NCBI RefSeq assembly: GCF_031755915.1 | Contig: NC_083388.1 | Location: 19,680,001-19,744,000 of the forward strand | Direction: 5' to 3' | DNA length: 64,000 nucleotides | Source of the DNA: Ziziphus jujuba | Lineage: Eukaryota; Streptophyta; Magnoliopsida; Rosales; Rhamnaceae | Shown: positions 1-12,074 of the stretch, piece after piece | Layout: every line of letters begins with the position of its first letter | Numbering within the stretch: position 1 is the stretch's first letter | Translations under genes and position numbers: made by a program | The notes under the pieces: generated by a model | Told to the model about the DNA's origin: nothing | Database searches by the model: none | What the model saw: only the letters and a program-made list of their open reading frames with translations

Positions 1-2066
1 ACCATATCACATATACCATATCACATAATCAAAACACCAGTACGTGCACGGTGCATCTAAAAATCATAAAATCCACAATTTAAATTATAAAACAAATTTC
101 ACATTTTTCATAAACATAGCGGGCATAATCCATCCGCTTGAACCGGGAATTTTCCCACAATTTCCTTATAATCCATACCATAAATTCCATGATTTTCAAA
201 TCCACCAACTTCCAAATCCATCAATTCAAATATCCACATTTTCCCAATAGCATAAATAATTTCTCGAAATATCATAATCAAATCTCATAATATTCCATGG
301 GCATATTTTATAAAAATTGAAATCACCAATATAACCAAATATTTTCCTTGAAATATTTGAAAATCAAATCGTGCCCAATTTACCATTAAAACCACACCAA
401 TTTCAAAATCCTCAAAACCATAAAATAATTCCACATGGCATAAATTTGTAGAATTCGCATTTTCTTAAATCCAATAAATTCATAAATAATTCTACAATAA
501 ATCCAATAAATATTTGGCACATAGAAATTAAATTCCAAATATTTAATTCACACATAATATATTCATCAATTAAATTCCCCAAAATTAATTTGAAGGTGGG
601 TCACTCACCTGGAGCACGCAATTAACCCATGATCCACTACGGGATCAATTCTACGACTCACCGGTGCTCCTAGAACAAAATTCACAGACAGTCAAATAAA
701 TTAATATTTTATTCGGGTAAATAATACCCGGTACCCGGGGGGTCAAAACACAAACGATAACTAAAATTTACGAATCATATACCGAATCGAAGCTCGAGTG
801 ATGCTAATCACAGATCCGGTCTTAATTTTTGATGATCGTACCCGACGGGGTTTGAATTTTATCGGGAAGCTTTTCGGGTTTCGGCTCTGCAATTCTCCCA
901 AACCGTCGCGAATTGGTGGAAACGGAAGTCGGATTTGGGTTCAGGAGGTCGAACACTGCAGACTGGAGCTGGCCGGAATTTTCGGGGGTACTCGCCGGAA
1001 CAGTAATTTCCGGCAGGCCGCCACGTCACCGGCAACCGTCGCCGGAACAGTATTTTCCGACGGTGGCCGTTTGCTGTGAAATTTTGCAGATTTGTAGATC
1101 GTGAGGAGAGCAATCCAACGGGACCGACGGTGAGCAAAACGGAGGTCGGACGGCGGAGAAATCACCGTTTGAAGATTTTCGACCCCTCGCCGGAAAACGC
1201 TCCGATCCCGACGCGTCGGTGGTCCGATGGCCGTGATTTCTGGTGGGTAGGCCGGACTTGAGGAGAGGATGCTGGGTGTATGGCGCGTGTACTGTATATC
1301 GGCCGGAATAGTGCCGATTCGCGGTGGCCGGCGGTGGAGGGGAAAAATCGCCGCCAAACTTCGGACGTCCGATCCGGGCGCGTCCGGCGGCCGTTCGCCG
1401 TGAAATTTGGAGGTTTTGCCGGAAATGAGGTGGGCAATCTGGCTGGCCGGCGCATGTACAGTAACTAGGCCAGAAAAACGTGAAAATGACCGGCGGCCGG
1501 CGGGTCCTCTCTCTCTCTTTCTCTCTCCTCTCTCTCTTTCTCTCTCTTCTCTCTCTTTCTCTCTCTTCCCCGAGAGTTTTTCAAAATTAAAACCCTGTAT
1601 GACACTGTTCATGCCACGTGGACCACTCAGAATCTGACACGTGGCATTTCACTGTTCACCGACCCAAAAACATTAAAATAATACGGTATCCGGTAAACTT
1701 CAAACGTCCATAACTTTTTAACCGGATGTCCGTTTTGAGCGTGCCGCTAGTCTGTGAACTCGTATCGACGGGCACTTCACAACCATGCAAGAGTCAACTC
1801 ACAATTACATCACAAGAAAAAGTCAACTCCCGGCACCTTTTAGACAGTTTACACTTCAACTTGTTTTGCCCATAACTTTCAAACCGTAGCTCCGTTTTCG
1901 ACGTGCTACTAGTCTACGAACTCAGGGCGTCATGCACTTCGCCATGGTACCCTAGTCAACTCGAAATTCCCACCGAGTCAAAAAGTCAACTTTTGACCCC
2001 TTGGTCAACGGTCAACCTCGGTCAACGTGCAAAAATTTCCGACATGGTTCGGGACAGGGTGTTACA
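1..2066 (-). mobile_element. LTR of a long-LTR retrotransposon, truncated by window start
   Basis: The minus strand reads TGTAACACCCTGTCCCGAAC from 2066, the same start as the complete LTR at 48848. The two stay alignable throughout, including the GC-rich part (800-1500) with repeated CCGGCGG words and a CT-rich tract (1507-1570). The left edge of the window corresponds to about 50690 in the other copy, so roughly 1 kb of this LTR lies outside. The base composition and the TGTAACACCCC start recall Ty3/gypsy Tekay/Del-type LTRs, but no internal coding region is visible to prove it. Whether this is a solo LTR or one end of a full element cannot be decided. The open frames inside, including one of 223 codons on the minus strand, are not retroelement proteins. 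Confidence 0.85.
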
Positions 2067-2145
2067 ACATAGATGTAGCCGATGCGGTGGTGTTGGACAT
2101 TATAGGCAGAGATGTACGAATCCATTGCCTTATGTTTCGAATTAG
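2067..2145 (+). pseudogene. 3' end of a zinc-knuckle (CCHC) exon, cut by the LTR
   Basis: Directly after the LTR, a short reading frame encodes HRCSRCGGVGHYRQRC followed by nine residues and a stop. This is a CX2CX4HX4C zinc knuckle, in a sequence style common at the C-terminus of MULE/FAR1-type transposase-derived proteins. The first five bases after the LTR (acata, 2067-2071) are the candidate target duplication, with its partner outside the window. The exon is therefore split by the insertion, and its 5' part should lie beyond the far end of the retroelement. The family (transposase versus a domesticated gene) cannot be told from 25 residues. Confidence 0.55.
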
Positions 2146-4062
2146 AAAGTTTTAATTTAGTGTTATGGTTTAATATGTTTTGATAATTATTTCATATATT
2201 GGATATAATATTTTCTACTCCACGGTGGAAGATTTATTAGCAATCTTTTTTTTTTTTGAATTTAATCCTAAATGAAAAGAGGCTTTCTGGAATTGATTTT
2301 CAATCTTTACTTTACATATCATTTTATGAAATGTCCAAATGATTTTGAAAATAAAAACAAACATATATCAATTTTTTTTTATTTAAAATGGTTATTGATT
2401 TTAAATGTCACTACATTTTTTGTTAATTCCATCTTCATCTTATATAATATTTGTCTCCACTTCCAATTTTTTTTACCCTACTATTAACTTATATAATCTA
2501 TTAGAAATTGATTTTCCAAGTGGAGGAAATTAGTTTCTAATAGGAGTAAAAATTATTCAACGATTTCCGCTTGGAGGAAATGTTTTCCAACAGGAGGAAA
2601 ACTATTTCCGCTTGGAGGAAAATATTTCCACCTGGCGGAAATTTATCAAGAGGCTTCAATTTTTCTTCATATGGGATTTCCGACTGGAGGAACGTTTTTC
2701 CTCCATTTTTCCTCCAGTAGGAAAATTTTTCCGCCTATAGGAAATATTTCCGACAAGCGGAAAATTTTTTAAAATTTGCAATTGAGCTCTTAAGGCGTTT
2801 GTGCATAACGGAATTCTAATAAATAAACATGGCACATTTCCTATAAGGTCAATTACTTATCCTTACATCAATACCACATTGTTATCTTTGTTAAATGAAC
2901 ATTATAAGCCACCATTATAATTTTTCGTTTCAGATACACTCAGTACTATACGACTAAATGTTTTAGATGTATTCGGATGCAAAGTACTAAAATTAGCATG
3001 TTCAACAGTCTGTAGGCAAACATCCTTAACTTATTCAGAAATATGACTTCGAACAAGCAAGTTAAGTTATACGGAAATATAACTTCAGACAATTTAAAAT
3101 TGTTAATGAAAATTGAACAAATATTTGGTTGTGTAAAGAAATATTCTTATTACTGTATAATAAACAACTCTTAAACTAATGCTTGATACTTGATAGAAGG
3201 TAATCTATTGCAATCCACAATTGGCCTAGTATGCCTTTTAACCTTCTAGTTGTAAGGTTTCCTTTGAGGAAGCATTATTTCCAAGAAAGTCATTGTCATG
3301 TGAGCATTGCTGTTTGCAAGCTCATAGTATCATATCTTAATGGCTCTGTAAAGCCCTCTGTATGGGATCTTTCAAATAATTAAATGGAGTTAGATCTCAA
3401 ATCCAGTTAGAACCTAATGGATCAAACACCTGTAAAGCATATGAAAATGATGGCAACAATCCATGAATCCCTGTGATAATATTCCAAGATTGTGAATAAG
3501 ATGTTCAAAGCATATGCATCAGCTCTCCGGGCTCATTTGGGATATAGAACTGATCAGGAGTTTCTGGTTTAATCCAGCCCAATCCTTAATGCCAAAGCTC
3601 TATTATCAAGATCCAAGTACACATTGTTAGATTTTCTGCATACAAATAGGGATGATCTGCCCTTAACAAGCAAGGTCAAAGTACACAAAGATTAGGGCCG
3701 TTCATTTCATTCACAAAATCTAAAATTCTCATGAGCAGTTTCATGAAATTCATTTTTTTATTGATGTTGATGAGATTATGAAAGTTACAATGCTTCAAGA
3801 GCAACACAAATTTCCACCATGGTAATTATAAATCAGGTATAGACAAAAGATACATTCCGCACTTCAATGTTACACAAATAACCATCTAACTCACAACTTC
3901 ACAAAAACATTGCTTTCTAATATACAGTGGGTGCTTCCTCGAAGTTCTCTTTGTTAGTGATAATTAGGCCAGAGGCGCCGCAATCTCAATCTGTTCAAGA
4001 GGCCACATGCAAACGCACTGCCCAACTTCTCCCATAACGTTATGGTAGGCTTGATCTCTGAC
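2146..4062. other. Intergenic, no gene seen; VPS24 3' UTR at its right end
   Basis: AT-rich DNA with short chance frames only. It contains the hairpin-rich repeat listed separately. The last 150-200 bases before 4062 probably form the 3' UTR of the VPS24 gene on the minus strand. Confidence 0.6.
2505..2775. repeat. Cluster of short imperfect palindromes (TTTCC...GGAGGAAA)
   Basis: About eight units of the form TTTCCgcttGGAGGAAA, each a near-palindrome of 16-20 bases, lie one after another with irregular spacing and with both arms varying (GGAGGAAA, GGCGGAAA, CCTCCAGTAGGAAA). No coding frame is involved. A similar vocabulary (TTCCGCC, GGAGGAAATTT) occurs inside the transposon at 57170-57360. 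Confidence 0.7.
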
Positions 4063-6627
4063 TTATGACCGTACTTTGGCCAGTCGAGCTCTTATTTCTT
4101 CCAATTCTTCCTCATCATCAACACCCTCGGGTATTGCTTCCTCCTATATAAATATAAAATTAAACATGTTACGCTTCTTCAATGCCAGAAAGTAAAAGCT
4201 TTTCATATTACACGACAGTCAGGTCAACATACCTCCTGTCCATTTTCTGATGTCTGAGCAGGTTGTTTTATTATCTCCTTCCTGATAGCTTCAGGAAGCT
4301 CTGCGGCAGTCTCACCAGCAATGGCAGTCAAAACCTTATCAACCTCTTCTTCTATCTCCTCTTCCATATCCTCAGAGTCTAGTGCTGAGTCAACAGCATC
4401 ATTTACAATCTCCTCAATCACCCCTGCCTACAAAATCAGTTTCTTCAGCGGACAACTCAATTGGATTAATAGAATATGAGAACACAAAAATGAGAGGCTG
4501 AATAAACCTAAGAATAGGAAATTGAAAGTAAAAACTTCGGTTGGATATTAATCTTAGCTAATTATTTTTTAATCAAAGAAAACACTGCTAAAAAAAATGC
4601 TCAACAAAAGGCAGTTATAACCTGAAAAACTACACTTTATCCACCGAAAAAGGTATATTTTTACACTCTATAAAGTAAAAGTTAGCAACAGGCATACCTT
4701 GGTCATTTCTTTGTTGAACTCTTGCATTGTAGTAGCCACCTCTGGAGCTTTCATGAGATTATTGACAAGCTTCATAACATCTGCACTCTTAGATAAATGC
4801 CCCACAGTACAGGCAATAGCTGCAGATTCACCAATTTTTTTTTTAAAAGAAAGGAAATTTAAAAGAGGTAAAACAAGCAGACAATAAGCATTACCAGCAG
4901 TTCATAAAATAGATTACTAACCACTGTTATAAAGATAATTTATCCCTAATGCAAGAAACATCATTACACTGGTTCCTTTTGCACCCTACATTGCAATAGC
5001 CTAGACTTGAAAGTAAAAGAACAAATTTTCATAATGGGTCAACATAAAAATATCATAGTCAGTACTGTCTGATTCAATTCCCCAGTTCATTTGTTATGAA
5101 AATTCAACATGTGATAAAATTAACCATCTTATCTTCTCAACCATCTATCTCATGTCTATGTCGGAAATATGGTAATTCTATGGAATGGATTAGATTATAA
5201 AGGAAAGTTAATCTTATATTTTCAAAATGAAGACTGTCATCTTTGTACAGGAACATGTGACTAGTCTCGAGATTGTCTTAAAAGATTATTCTTTGCATGA
5301 GGAATCTAAGTTGTTGTTCAACTCACCGACTCACTTCATCCATCATGCACTCTCTATCCAAGTAATACGACAAAAATATTTTCTTTTAAAATCAAACTAA
5401 GGCTATAGAAATTCTTAACCTTGGATATGATCCTATCATTAGTCTCTTGGTTATCAAAACAAATTTCTATCAAATTAAAATAGAATTCTGAACATAATCC
5501 ATTCAGGTAGAGATGCAACTACACTCCTTAAATTCATAGACAAGCAATAACAGAAATCAGAGATGAGTGGATAATAATTTATAAATAGAAGTTCCATCGG
5601 TGATAAAATAATTAAGAACTTCGTACCAACACTTTCCCCAAGGTGCATTGATATTGAATTGAGTTGTGCCTTATTTTCATAAAGGCGGGTCACTGTTTTT
5701 CTTGATCTGACAATTTCTTTTGCAAGTGCCTGAAAATAGATACGCAACGAAGACAATTCATAACAAAGAAGGGAGGGAGGAAAACTACGGTGCAACCAGC
5801 AAAAATTTTTTAAGTACAACAGCCAGTAGGCCAAACCACAGCACAGCTAAATTAAAACCAATGAAACTAGGATAATCGTCCTCTAATGTAGGTAGAAGCA
5901 TAGATATAAAACCTCATTTTCCATGTTTAAACCAAGTTGCAAAAACCCATGATTTGCTATAAAATGTACATATTTGTAGCGAGTGTTGATAGCTCTTCCA
6001 TGCATGAATTAGGTACAAATTTAATTTCTATAGAGTAATCAAAAACCAAAAATAGCCAAAAATTCTACTGTCCACCATCAGCTCAATTGAATTTAAGCAA
6101 AAGATATATTTTTATGGAACTATAGGTGGAAAGCAAGCATGGAAATTCGATAAAGTGATCAGAACAATTATTGGAATTCAATAGATATTATTCAGTAAAA
6201 AAAAAAATTTTGGTGTAAAACCAGGTTCATAAGCAAGTACCTTAGCAGAGACCATGTCATTCCTCTTGGCAGCTTCTCTAATGGCTTTCTGCACACTTTT
6301 CTCTTCTCTTTGTATATCTGAAAGAACCCATTACAAAAGAACCCGAATTTAACAATACCCAGAAGCCCATAGAGCTAAATTTATGCCTTTGTGAATCTAA
6401 TAATCAAATTATCCTAAAAAGAAAATAAATAAAAAATAAAAAATAAAAATTTGACGCAAAAAAAACACCCAAAAAAAAAAGGGAATTGGGTGTTAGTCGA
6501 AAAAAAAAATATAACCTCGAATCTGACGTTCAATATTGCGGCACTCTTGGTGGAGTCTACGCTGGCAATCTCTCAATTGTTGCTGTGGGTTTGGCTTTGG
6601 CTTCAAAATGTTCATCACCTTCTCCAT
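4063..6627 (-). CDS. VPS24: ESCRT-III subunit VPS24/CHMP3, six exons, 229 aa
   Basis: This is a vacuolar protein sorting 24 homologue, a core ESCRT-III filament subunit that acts with VPS2 and SNF7 in sorting cargo into multivesicular bodies. Exons on the minus strand are 6627-6516, 6317-6241, 5729-5627, 4819-4698, 4427-4233 and 4143-4063. All introns are GT-AG and the phases join without a break into 229 residues, the usual plant length. Diagnostic stretches are MEKVMNILKPKPNPQQQLRD (1-20), TRLYENKAQLNSISMHLGES (about 77-96), LVNNLMKAP, and the acidic SEDMEEEIEEEVDKVL helix (about 157-172). The C-terminus EELEEIRARLAKVRS has the form of a MIT-interacting motif. Residue 21 is Cys where my recollection of plant homologues is Trp (LRDWQR), and another Cys lies in AIACTVGH where Arg is usual. 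No stops or frameshifts are seen. Confidence 0.95.
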
Positions 6628-6876
6628 ATCTTTTTCAAATTTATTCCCTGTTAGGGAGAGACAAGGGCCAAAAAAGGATTGCTCTCAGATCGTGAGCGAT
6701 CCAAGCCTTTGCTCTCTTCCCCTACAAAGGATAAAAGGTTTAACCCAAAAAAAAAAAAAAAAGGTTCACTCCTAAGAAATTTGATAAATTTGTCAAAAAG
6801 TAGTCAACTTTTTCTTATAGCTTTCCATTGGAGGCTTTCGTTTTGAAGCAAGAACAAGGACACAGAGTTTTTCCTT

Positions 6877-7014
6877 GGGTTTTTCCCATAAATAGCCACC
6901 TTAAGGATACTTTAGTCCAAACAGGTAAAATATTGGTTAGTTTTTAAAAAAATAAAAAAAAATTGCTATTTTTCTAAAATGGAATTGTAAGGTGGCTATT
7001 TATCGAAAAAACCC
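6877..7014. mobile_element. Short terminal-inverted-repeat element (MITE), 138 bp
   Basis: The segment begins GGGTTTTTCCCATAAATAGC and ends with the inverse of GGGTTTTTTCGATAAATAGC, so the terminal repeats are about 27 bp. The right arm continues through CTTACAATTCCATTTTAGAA, as in the 1.16-kb element at 56689. It therefore looks like a deletion derivative of that family. No clear target duplication flanks it. Confidence 0.6.
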
Positions 7015-7199
7015 ATAAGTTTATTTCATAAAAGAAATAAATAAATAAATATTGACAACAATTTTAATTAACTTTGTTTCCCATCTTGGTAACTTTTAAA
7101 ATTTCTCATACAATTATTTTTCAAGATGATTTTTTTAAAAAAATGTTTATGCAATAATGATTTTTCCTTTTTTTTTTTTTATAAAAAAAATCTCATATA

Positions 7200-9365
7200 T
7201 AAGATGTAACAATAAATGTTTCTTTCATATGTATAGACTGTATAATTGAGATAATAATGCTAACCGTCTAGCTACTGGTGATACTACTGTAATTGCGTCT
7301 GCAACTTCGCTCAATAATACTTCAAACTAATAAGAGTCGTTTGGTGGCTAGGATTAAATTGAGATTGGGATTTCATATTGAGCATTTGATAGATTAAAAT
7401 ATTTTGGGTTCATCAAAATACTCTCCTTAATTAAGATGGAATAAGCAATTTCATATAGAGGAATGAGATAATAGGTTAAGTAATCTCATGCAAAGGAGTG
7501 GGATAATTTTATCCCTCTCAAATTTGATTTTTGTAATTTTTTTTTATTTCTTTTTTTTAATATTTGTTCGTCCATTTTTTTTTTTTTTGCAGATTTTTAT
7601 TTTTAATTTTTTAAATCCTTCTTTCTTTTTCTTTTTTTTTTTAACAGTATTAAACATCTTTTTTTCTTCTTTTCCTTTTTTGTTTTCTTTCGTTATTTGT
7701 TTTTTTAAACTTTTTATCCTCATTATATATATATATATAATTTTCCTTTATTTCCTTTACTGTTGTTTCTTTTTTTTTTTTGGTCATCATGTTTTTTTTC
7801 TTTTATTTTTTAAAGTCTTTGTTTATACATTTATTGCATCCGCTCTAGTTTCAAATTTTTTTTCCTCTTCTTATCTTTCCCTTTTTTTTTTAATTTTTTA
7901 ATTTACTTTTTATTTTTGTTTTTCCATTTTTCCTACCCTCTTTATGGACATCTAGATTAATAAATACAACTTCACTGGTTGATTCTAATGATTTTATATA
8001 TTAATTAAATAATTTTTTTTAAAAAAATAATTAGATAATGGATTTATATTTTTTTTTATATTCAACTTTTCTAATTTAAATCATTTTATTTCATTCAAAA
8101 AATCAATTTAATTATAATTATATATATATATATATAATTAATCTTGTTCAATTGACACCAACCAAAAGAATAGATTATTCTTATGCCATCGAGTACGAAT
8201 TCCAATCCTAATTCACTCCAACTCTAGTAACAAGGATCCGAATATATATATATATATATATATCAAGGACTGCTGTTGGTACACATGCAAGAAAAAAAAA
8301 AAATACATACAAGTAAGTGGGCCTAAGATATTAATTATCGTGATGATGAGTAGGAGGGTGATTGAGAACCACGTTTGAGTTTCCTGAACTTGACAAAATG
8401 GTAGGAATAGGAAATATTAAAAGGTATGAAAACATTTCATTTCATTTTCGTACAGATAAGAAATTAATTAACAAAATACAAACTTAAAATGAACAAGAAA
8501 AAAAATTATTATTAATTGGTGTATGATTCAGAATTTTTATTTTTATTTTTTGAGACCAGTATATGATTCAGAACTTGAGCTGTATATATTTGTCTGCAAT
8601 ATTGGTTTTTATTTTCTCTATCTAGGTAAATAATATCTGAAGCAGTGAATAACTTTAAAAAAAATAAAAATAGAAAGCCCTATTCATGAAGATATGAAAA
8701 TGCATAAAATAGAAATGATCATAAACAGCTCTACAGTAGAAAAAGACTATAAAAAAAACCATCATATATAGTATATTCGTCTCGGAGGCACCATATCACC
8801 CAAAAAAAAAAAAAAAAAAAATCAAGTGGAGGACAGCTCTTGCTTTGATAGCCAGATTAGTATGTTACAGAAGGCTAATTATGGAGAGCCCAGTTGAGTA
8901 GCTTACATATCAAGGTTGTACTTTTGCCCACCTTAGTAGCAGGTTGTGCGCTCACTTTGGCTTCCATTTGATTTAATTTGGACTGGCTGGTGGTGGTTGA
9001 GGAAAGATAGAGCAAATCTCAGAGTTTTTAGAGGCAATTCAAAATGAAGATTATTTGTTTGGACTGATTAAGTGGATTTAAATCTCTGATTTTGTCATGT
9101 GGATATTATGAAGGTTATATTTAATCCAAGTACAATGATTCGGCCTATTTCGGTATATTGATCAAGAAAAAAAGGCTACCTATAAATGTATACATATACA
9201 AAGACGCATAACCACCCACACATATACTAAAATAGTAAGCCATAATTAATGAGAAAAGAGCTTAAAACCAGTAATGTATTTTTTTTTTTTTTTTTTGTTG
9301 GCTGAAATAATTATTATATCAAGAGGTTTAATTATTATATCAAGTAGTATAGAGAAGTTTTTTAT
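7200..9365 (+). other. Upstream region of PME copy 1, duplicated
   Basis: This stretch matches the region in front of the intact PME (34440-35640). Shared landmarks include the GTCTGCAACTTCGCTCAATAAT segment near 7290, the 115-bp block at 8419-8533, and ACAATGATTCGGCCTATTTC near 9141. Between 7530 and 7920 a T-rich low-complexity tract is inserted or expanded; the 137-codon frame there is composition-driven. The TATA-like TTTTATATATC in front of the intact gene reads TTTTTTATGTATC here (about 9358). No gene of its own is seen. Confidence 0.75.
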
Positions 9366-11565
9366 GTATCTTTCCTTTGGTCTTCTTTCTCTGTACTCCG
9401 TCTCTGTGTTGAAGTTTGGGTCTTAGCATTGGCCATTGCTGTGGTTTCCATCACCATTGCTCTCTATAACCTCAACCTCTCTCCTTCCACAACCACCACC
9501 GACACCACCACCACCACCACCACCACCACCATTGCTCTCCAGAAATGTGACCGGACAAATGGAACTCACGATTGATAGATTTGTACAAGTGGCTGTGTTT
9601 TTGACGGTTGATCTGGAAGGGTGTGGGCAGTTTAGCAGTGTACAGAAAGCTATAGAAGTTGCTCCCCTGTGAAGTTCTTCTAAGACCCTCATAATCATCG
9701 TTGATGTGGGTACTTACAGGTAACAAGCTCTGTTTATTTTTTTTATTTTTTTATTTTTATTTTTTGTTTTTTATTTTTAAATAGAATAGAAACCAACTAA
9801 GGACGACGTAAAAAGAAGTAAAAATCTCAAGTATTTTATTAATAGTCAAGAAATATTATTTTCTCCCGTAATTTTCTTTTCCGCTTGACACGGCTCAAGC
9901 CCCCTCTAGTTTCTTAAATAAAGGAAAAATAAGCCTTCTTTATTTATTTCATCTTTCATCTTGTTTTTAAAATTTTTTATTTCTCAGTCATTTTAGTTGT
10001 ACCAACTTTTTTTTTTTTCCTGCTTTATTTTTTTTCTAACAAAAAGATGGATAAATTAAAAAAGTAGGCTTCTTAATATTATGAATTATTGTTCCGGATT
10101 GTTGCCAAGATTTATTTATTTATTTATGTTCTTTTTCATTGGAATTTTTGTTTCATTGTTGGCATGGTTGATTATTTGCATGAGTGAATAGTAATTTTTT
10201 ATTTTCTTCTCTCTTTTTTTTTTTTTTTTTTATTAAGGAAGGTATAGTAAGGGTCAAAATGATATTTCTGGATGATTGTTTTTTTTTTTTCCTTATATTT
10301 TAATAATATTCATTAGCTTATTTTTGGGATAACCAATTAACCTTCCTAATCAATTTTTTAAAATGACAAAAAAAAATTGTGGAAAGTGGGAAATTGAAAA
10401 TCAAAAAGCTAAAGCGGTTTTGAATTATTTTACTGTTGCTGTGTTGACATTAATATGACATGTAAAAAATTAAAATATGGCACCTTATCATTCAATGTGT
10501 GCAATGTACTATATACCACATCATTTTGCAAATCAGAATAATTCCTCAATAATCAAATGATTAAAACAACGGTTTGGCATTATCTTATACCCTTTGCAAT
10601 TGTAAGATAAAATATCAAATATCAAAACATAAGTGTAGAGTTAACAAATTGTAAGACATATCTAATGGTAGAGATGCCAATTGTGTAAGATTTATCCAAT
10701 TGTATACACATAAATACGACCAACACACCACATTCCACAAACTCGAGTCATTACATTTGCTAACAGTTTGTGAAACTCTATATTGGCCAAGTGTAAAACG
10801 TATCTAATTGTAGAGTTATCCATTTAAACTTATCCAATTGCATACACAGACACAACTAACTTGTGAGTCTGATGTGGCATTAAATTCTTTGGTTTACTAG
10901 AGATGGGTAAGCACACAAAGACTTGTTGACTCAACGATAGTGGATCTGGATATGTTTTTGGTCTTAGATTGCACGTGCTTTTTAAATTGAACCCGTGTGT
11001 GCGAAAATAATAGGAGTGGCTTTCGGGGTTTTCAGAGGAAAACAGAGAGGGCCGCTCTGGTTTACGGAACAGGGGCTGTATAAGTGTGTGTGCTTGTAAT
11101 CTTCTCTTCTCCATCAATGAAATCTAGTTTGCTTATCTAATTGATATATGCTTGCTGATTTCCTTGTTCTTTCTGTCACATTTGGTTGCTGATTTCCTTA
11201 ACCTTTGACTTAAATATGATATATAACCTGGCTGTCATGCATGTATCTTAGCTTATTGATTTTTGATCTTGTAGAAATATATTTGCTTCTGTATGTATAA
11301 ACATATATGGATCGGATTGAATCTATTGCTGGTTTGTTCTTGGATAGCTTGATAGATTGGTTTATTAATGTGCGATAGCTACTAGGAAGTCTAAACAAAA
11401 CTCATATTGGTTGGCAGGGAGAAGGTGAAAGTGGATCAAAACAAAACAAATATGATATTGGAAGGCAAGGGTTATCTCAACAAAACAAATTACACGAAGA
11501 GAGTGTCATATGCAAAGCAGATCAATCAATCTGAAGCAGCTCATTTCATATGCAAGGGGTGAAAT
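9366..11565 (+). pseudogene. Pectin methylesterase pseudogene 1 (exon 1 plus an exon 2/5 fusion)
   Basis: Exon 1 (about 9412-9720) matches the intact PME, but the bases holding the ATG are deleted: the text jumps from the leader CTGTGTTGAAG straight to TTTGGGTCTTAGC. A TGG-to-TGA change gives a stop after KAIEVAPL (9669-9671). Intron 1 (about 9720-11418) is retained. The second coding piece starts like exon 2 ([19 protein letters not shown]) and after CTCAAC continues directly as exon 5 ([20 protein letters not shown]). The rest of exon 2, exons 3 and 4 and all four catalytic motifs are therefore missing. It ends in a foldback at 11540-11575. It cannot make an enzyme. Confidence 0.9.
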
Positions 11566-11575
11566 ATGAAATGAG
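11540..11575. repeat. Perfect 12-bp inverted repeat at the junction of PME copies 1 and 2
   Basis: CTCATTTCATAT, a 12-base loop, then ATATGAAATGAG. The left arm is PME exon 5 sequence of the plus-strand copy, and the minus-strand copy begins just to the right. Confidence 0.85.
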
Positions 11576-11589
11576 GGTCTCATAAGCAA

Positions 11590-12074
11590 ATAAATAAAAG
11601 AAGGTTATTTTTCTTTTATTTAATCAGCAAGAGGTGACATGAGCCGTATTAATGGGGAAAAGAAAAATACAGAGAAAATTATTTCTCTTGACTACTAGTC
11701 AAATACTTTACAGTGCCAACGCAGTTCTACTCTCTTTTTACGTTGGTCTCAGGAAAAAGAGGGAGCTTGTTACCTGTAAGTACCCACATCAATGATGATG
11801 AGGGTCTAAGAAGAACTCCACAGGGGAGCAGCTTCTACAGCTTTCTGTACACTGCGAAACTGCGCACACCCTTCCAAGTCAACCATCAAAACCACAGCCA
11901 CCTTGTTCATATCTATCAGTCGTGATTTTCATTTGTCCGGGTCACATTTTTGGAGAGCAATGGTGGTGGTGGTGGTGGTGGTTGTGGAAGGAGAGAAGTT
12001 ATAGAGAGCAAAGGTAATGGAAAGCACAGCAATGGCCAATGGCCAATGCTAAGACCCCAAAATCTTCCTTTCAT
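11590..12074 (-). pseudogene. Pectin methylesterase pseudogene 2 (exon 1 and start of intron 1)
   Basis: Read on the minus strand from 12074, ATGAAAGGAAGATTTTGGGG matches the intact PME start but has an extra G (TTTTGGGGTC), which shifts the frame. A GCCATTG repeat unit has been added soon after, and TGG-to-TGA (in GACAAATGA) and TCTTCTTAG stops follow. The exon 1 donor CAG|GTAACAAG (near 11775) is kept, and about 180 bases of intron 1 follow before homology stops. Exons 2-5 are absent. The orientation is opposite to copy 1, so the two make a large inverted pair. Confidence 0.9.

Noticed and set aside
941..1612. 223-codon minus-strand ORF
   Set aside because: It lies inside the GC-rich part of an LTR, reads through a CT microsatellite as Arg/Glu repeats, and has no counterpart kept intact in the second LTR.
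7488..7901. 137-codon Phe-rich ORF
   Set aside because: Produced by a T-rich tract; no domain, no conservation in the other PME upstream copies.
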